Assembly: GCA_030145035.1 (NCBI GenBank) | Contig: JAQYWL010000446.1 | Location: forward strand, 1 to 8,379 | Direction of reading: 5' to 3' | DNA from: Desulfobacteria bacterium | GTDB taxonomy: Bacteria; Desulfobacterota; Desulfobacteria; Desulfobacterales; C00003060 | DNA: 8,379 nucleotides | In this document: positions 5,421-8,379 of the stretch, one piece after another | Position numbering within the stretch: position 1 is the stretch's first letter | Layout: each line of letters begins with the position of its first letter | Notes under the pieces: generated by a model | Seen by the model: the letters and a program-made list of their open reading frames with translations, nothing else | Database searches by the model: none | Told to the model about the DNA's origin: nothing | Translations under genes and position numbers: made by a program

Positions 5421-5542
5421 TGTGAGCGAAGCGAACTAACTTGTCCTTCAAAATTGGGTGAGTACGCCCAGTTGCATACTTTGTCAAGGACAATTTCTGG
5501 CATGACTTGCCCCCTCGTTTCAAAGATCGGCCTATAATAATT
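5421..5542. other. Non-coding stretch with possible RNA structure
   Basis: No gene is supported. TTGTCCTT (5441-5448) is inverted as AAGGACAA (5486-5493) and encloses a small hairpin (TGGGT/GCCCA, 5455-5470). A short minus-strand frame running from about 5507 into the 8-bp repeats shows no family resemblance. This is where the rest of the sensor gene that starts at 5800 might have been expected, and none of it is recognisable. Confidence 0.35.
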
Positions 5543-5800
5543 TTATACCTCGTCACGACCCGTCAGCTCGATGATCATGTTGAAATTTTTAAGCTTGTAC
5601 AGATCACGGTAGTCTTTTGTTGTGTAAATCCCTTTTTCCTGCGCGTAGCAATAACCCACAGCACCGGGATTGGTACAGGCCACCCCGATGAGCTTCATCC
5701 GGAGATCCCTTAGCTTTTCGGCAAATATCATATCCATAATCGCCTTGCACCCGGGACCGCCACCCACAATCGCTACGTTAAGAACCTTAGCCTGATCCAT
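5543..5800 (-). pseudogene. Orphan N-terminal Rossmann-like domain, probably a truncated sensor gene
   Basis: The 85-residue product opens MDQAKVLNVAIVGGGPGCKA, a beta strand followed by a glycine-rich GGGPG loop as in dinucleotide-binding folds. It then has KLIGVACTNPGAVGYCYAQEKGIYTTKDYRDL with conserved-looking alternation and ends IIELTGRDEV at a TAA. From memory, near-identical starts occur at the N-terminus of much longer PAS-domain histidine kinases in Desulfobacterota, where the sequence continues beyond 'ELTG.DEV'. If so, this copy has lost everything downstream. The start is good: ATG with AAGGAA (5807-5812) 6 nt before. An alternative is an intact small stand-alone domain. It is flanked by repeat blocks on both sides, consistent with rearrangement. 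There is no membrane segment. Confidence 0.6.
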
Positions 5801-5875
5801 CGTTTATTCCTTCTTGAAGCTTATTCAATGTCATTAACTTAAGAATATGGCCATTGAAAGCCCGCCTTTTTCAAA

Positions 5876-5907
5876 GGGGGATTTCGAGAGGTTGGATAAA
5901 ATCCCCC
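5876..5907. repeat. Hairpin with G-run and C-run arms
   Basis: GGGGGATTT (5876-5884) pairs with AAATCCCCC (5899-5907) around a 14-nt loop; a second C-run follows at 5912-5918. This resembles the widespread 'AAATCCCCC...CAAAGGGGGATT' dispersed repeat. It has no typical terminator U-tract. Confidence 0.7.
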
Positions 5908-5936
5908 CCGTCCCCCCCTTGCCAAAGGAGATTGGA

Positions 5937-6080
5937 GTAAGTTCTCAATAAGTTCGGGTGGAGTTTATCCGTAAGGATTTTATAAAAGGCTTACGCCTAA
6001 ACTCCAAAAGCCAATACGCCATTGTCATTCGCTCAAAGCCGTGATCCGGTTATGATCGCCCGAACTTATTGAGAACTTAC
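5937..6080. mobile_element. Non-autonomous palindromic element with perfect 22-bp terminal inverted repeats
   Basis: Bases 5937-5958 and 6059-6080 are exact reverse complements (22 of 22; core AAGTTCTCAATAAGTTCGGG). Inside lies a strong hairpin at 5960-6005: GGAGTTTA (5960-5967) pairs with TAAACTCC (5998-6005), and CGTAAG (5970-5975) with CTTACG (5990-5995), around a TTTTATAAAA loop. The 144-bp size, perfect ends and absence of coding potential fit a MITE. No unambiguous target-site duplication is visible, so mobilisation by a transposase is inferred. Confidence 0.65.
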
Positions 6081-6115
6081 AGATTACCCTTAAGTCAATG
6101 ACATTGAGTCACAAT

Positions 6116-6571
6116 TCATAATCTGATTGATGCAAGTCTTGAAACAAATCGACTCCCTTGCGGCCTATTTCGCCGCCATGAATCTACCTCCTCCTCCTCC
6201 TTGTTTTCTATGCCGGTTTTCCGATTAAGGACATCGGCTATCTTTTGCTTAAGTTCATCAAGGCACACGCTCTTTATCACGTAACCGTCGGCCTGAGACA
6301 GGCGCGGGTCATCCATAAAGCTGTCATAGGCCGTCAGGATAAGGACCGGCAAATGTGGATCTTGCCTCTTGATTTCACACAAGACCTCCCATCCGTCGGG
6401 TCCGTCCAGATACAAATCAAGAAGCACCAGGTCCGGTCGTGAAGATCTGATGTGTTCCGCTACCAATTCGGCATCACCTGTACTCTGAACCCGGTACCCC
6501 TCACACATCAGTTCTTCGGCAAGGAGTTCTCTAATGCATGGCTGGTCATCTACAATCAGAATGTTCGGCAT
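6116..6571 (-). CDS. Single-domain response regulator (second receiver)
   Basis: The 151-residue protein is a CheY-like receiver of about 118 residues with a short charged tail. Acidic pocket residues are D8 and D9 (NILIVDD), the phospho-acceptor is D52 (LVLLDLYLDG), with T80 (LILTAYD) and K100 (YVIKS) as the switch residues. The tail (about 119-151; KEEEEVDSWRRNRPQGS) is low-complexity and has no DNA-binding or enzymatic domain, so output must come through protein contacts or a phosphorelay. The start is well supported by GGGAGG (6579-6584) 7 nt before ATG. It is the last gene of a kinase-receiver-receiver run, 78 nt after the preceding receiver. The repeat block begins right after its stop. 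Confidence 0.92.
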   Translation of the reverse strand: MPNILIVDDQPCIRELLAEELMCEGYRVQSTGDAELVAEHIRSSRPDLVLLDLYLDGPDGWEVLCEIKRQDPHLPVLILTAYDSFMDDPRLSQADGYVIKSVCLDELKQKIADVLNRKTGIENKEEEEVDSWRRNRPQGSRFVSRLASIRL

Positions 6572-6649
6572 GGTGCATCCTCCCGGTCTCTATTTTTGTG
6601 GAACGGATGGTCTCCTCGTCATCACCAAAGGACAGGATGAGACTGCCCT

Positions 6650-7105
6650 TCATCTCCCCTTCAATCTCCAGGCCTCAATGTTCAGAATCTGCTCGTATAA
6701 TGGGTACAGGTGAATTTCTGGCCGCACATGCCTCCGTTTGACTTCCAATCTCTCAAGACAATTGGCCACCCGCTGCGACAGTTCGGCCAGCTTACACGGC
6801 TTGAACATGTAATCATCGGCGCCATGTCGAAGGGCATCCGTTGCGACGTTCACGTCATGATTGCCGGTCAATATCATAACCATAGGCTCCGGGTTTAGCT
6901 CTTTGGCCTTCTTGAGCACAGCGATGCCATCTGTCTGAGCCATGTTTATGTCGGTGATCACCAGATCAAATCCGTTAATACTCAATGACTCAATGGCGGC
7001 CTCGCCACTTGATGCTGTTGTGACCTGGTAGCCGTTATCATCAAGAGCCGAAGCAATCACTGTGAGGATATCAGGATCATCATCTACAATCAGAATGTTT
7101 CGCAT
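6650..7105 (-). CDS. Single-domain response regulator (first receiver)
   Basis: The 151-residue protein is a receiver domain with all expected residues: D8/D9 (NILIVDDD), phospho-acceptor D52 (LVITDINM), T80 (MILTGNHD) and K102 (YMFKPCKL). A tail of about 35 residues (LEVKRRHVRPEIHLYPLYEQ onward) is not a recognisable output domain. ATG 7105 is chosen over an upstream ATG at 7144 because GGAAGG lies about 8 nt before it and the product then starts MRNILIVDDDPD, like its neighbour. It is 75 nt after the hybrid kinase stop and likely in one operon, so the kinase is the natural phosphate donor. Its first codons share 19 identical bases with the next receiver (7081-7099 and 6547-6565), consistent with tandem duplication. 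Confidence 0.92.
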   Translation of the reverse strand: MRNILIVDDDPDILTVIASALDDNGYQVTTASSGEAAIESLSINGFDLVITDINMAQTDGIAVLKKAKELNPEPMVMILTGNHDVNVATDALRHGADDYMFKPCKLAELSQRVANCLERLEVKRRHVRPEIHLYPLYEQILNIEAWRLKGR

Positions 7106-7180
7106 GGCGACTTCCTTCCCTATTCCGCATTGCGCACTCAGCATAGCGCCTGTCGGCTTGAGAACATTCCCGCATTCGTG

Positions 7181-8379
<1,199 letters not shown>

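Larger units (their letters stand above)
5826..6107. repeat. Outer inverted repeat enclosing two repeat elements
   Basis: CAATGTCATTAACTTAAG (5826-5843) is inverted as CTTAAGTCAATGACATTG (6089-6106), 17 of 18 matching; one further outward pair (5825/6107) also matches. These arms enclose the G/C-run hairpin at 5876-5907 and the palindromic element at 5937-6080. No gene lies in the roughly 315 bp between the response regulator and the sensor fragment. Confidence 0.75.

Noticed and set aside
5320..5556. 78-codon minus-strand open frame upstream of the ferredoxin gene
   Set aside because: It includes the 8-bp array (giving W-N-V-G-M-L-type repeats in every frame) and the palindrome, and overlaps the end of the better supported orphan sensor gene.
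5876..5907. G-run/C-run hairpin as an intrinsic terminator
   Set aside because: No U-rich tract follows on either strand, and it matches a common dispersed repeat pattern.
7106..7144. Upstream ATG start at 7144 for the first receiver
   Set aside because: ATG 7105 has a purine-rich ribosome binding site and gives the standard receiver start NILIVDD; the extra 13 residues are not family-like.

Overview
The window looks like chromosomal DNA of an anaerobic bacterium, most likely of the Desulfobacterota (deltaproteobacterial sulfate-reducer type). This is inferred from a four-subunit ferredoxin-dependent 2-oxoacid oxidoreductase operon, a hybrid histidine kinase of the 'GGIAHDFNNIL' type with stand-alone receivers, and intergenic DNA crowded with small palindromic and short-period repeats. 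No 16S rRNA or other marker gene is present, so the assignment is tentative.

Layout. Positions 1-120 hold a MITE-like palindromic repeat. At 212-340 lies an unlabelled 42-codon remnant of a Crp/Fnr-type cyclic-nucleotide-binding domain. Next comes a plus-strand metallo-beta-lactamase-fold hydrolase (384-1097). It meets head-on, with no gap, a minus-strand Mth938-like gene (1098-1442). A repeat-rich spacer (1443-1734) follows. The rest of the coding DNA is on the minus strand. Read in its own direction, the main operon runs ferredoxin (5184-4954), alpha subunit (4961-3897), a spacer of about 420 bp full of repeats, TPP-binding beta subunit (3475-2726), gamma subunit (2705-2160) and a double-ACT-domain protein (2157-1735). 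A good extended -10 promoter lies just upstream of the ferredoxin gene. Further upstream are an 85-codon orphan that looks like the N-terminus of a larger sensor protein (5543-5800), a block of nested inverted repeats (5826-6107), and a signalling cluster. That cluster is a hybrid sensor kinase cut by the window edge (8379-7181) followed by two single-domain response regulators (7105-6650 and 6571-6116).

How the genes work together. The four oxidoreductase subunits should form one enzyme that decarboxylates a 2-oxoacid to an acyl-CoA and reduces ferredoxin. The ACT protein, 2 nt behind the gamma gene, is a likely amino-acid sensor or partner and suggests an amino-acid-derived 2-oxoacid (VOR/KOR type). 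The kinase and two receivers form a phosphorelay with no DNA-binding output visible here.

The most unusual part is the intergenic DNA. Two arrays of the same 8-bp repeat family flank the ferredoxin and alpha genes; one is bounded by a perfect 12-bp inverted repeat and runs over the alpha stop codon. A 22-bp perfect inverted repeat encloses a hairpin near 5937-6080. Two gene fragments (Crp-like and sensor N-terminus) point to decay or rearrangement. I see no clear new defence or biosynthetic system; the strongest leads are the repeats, the orphan sensor fragment and an unusual metal site in the hydrolase.
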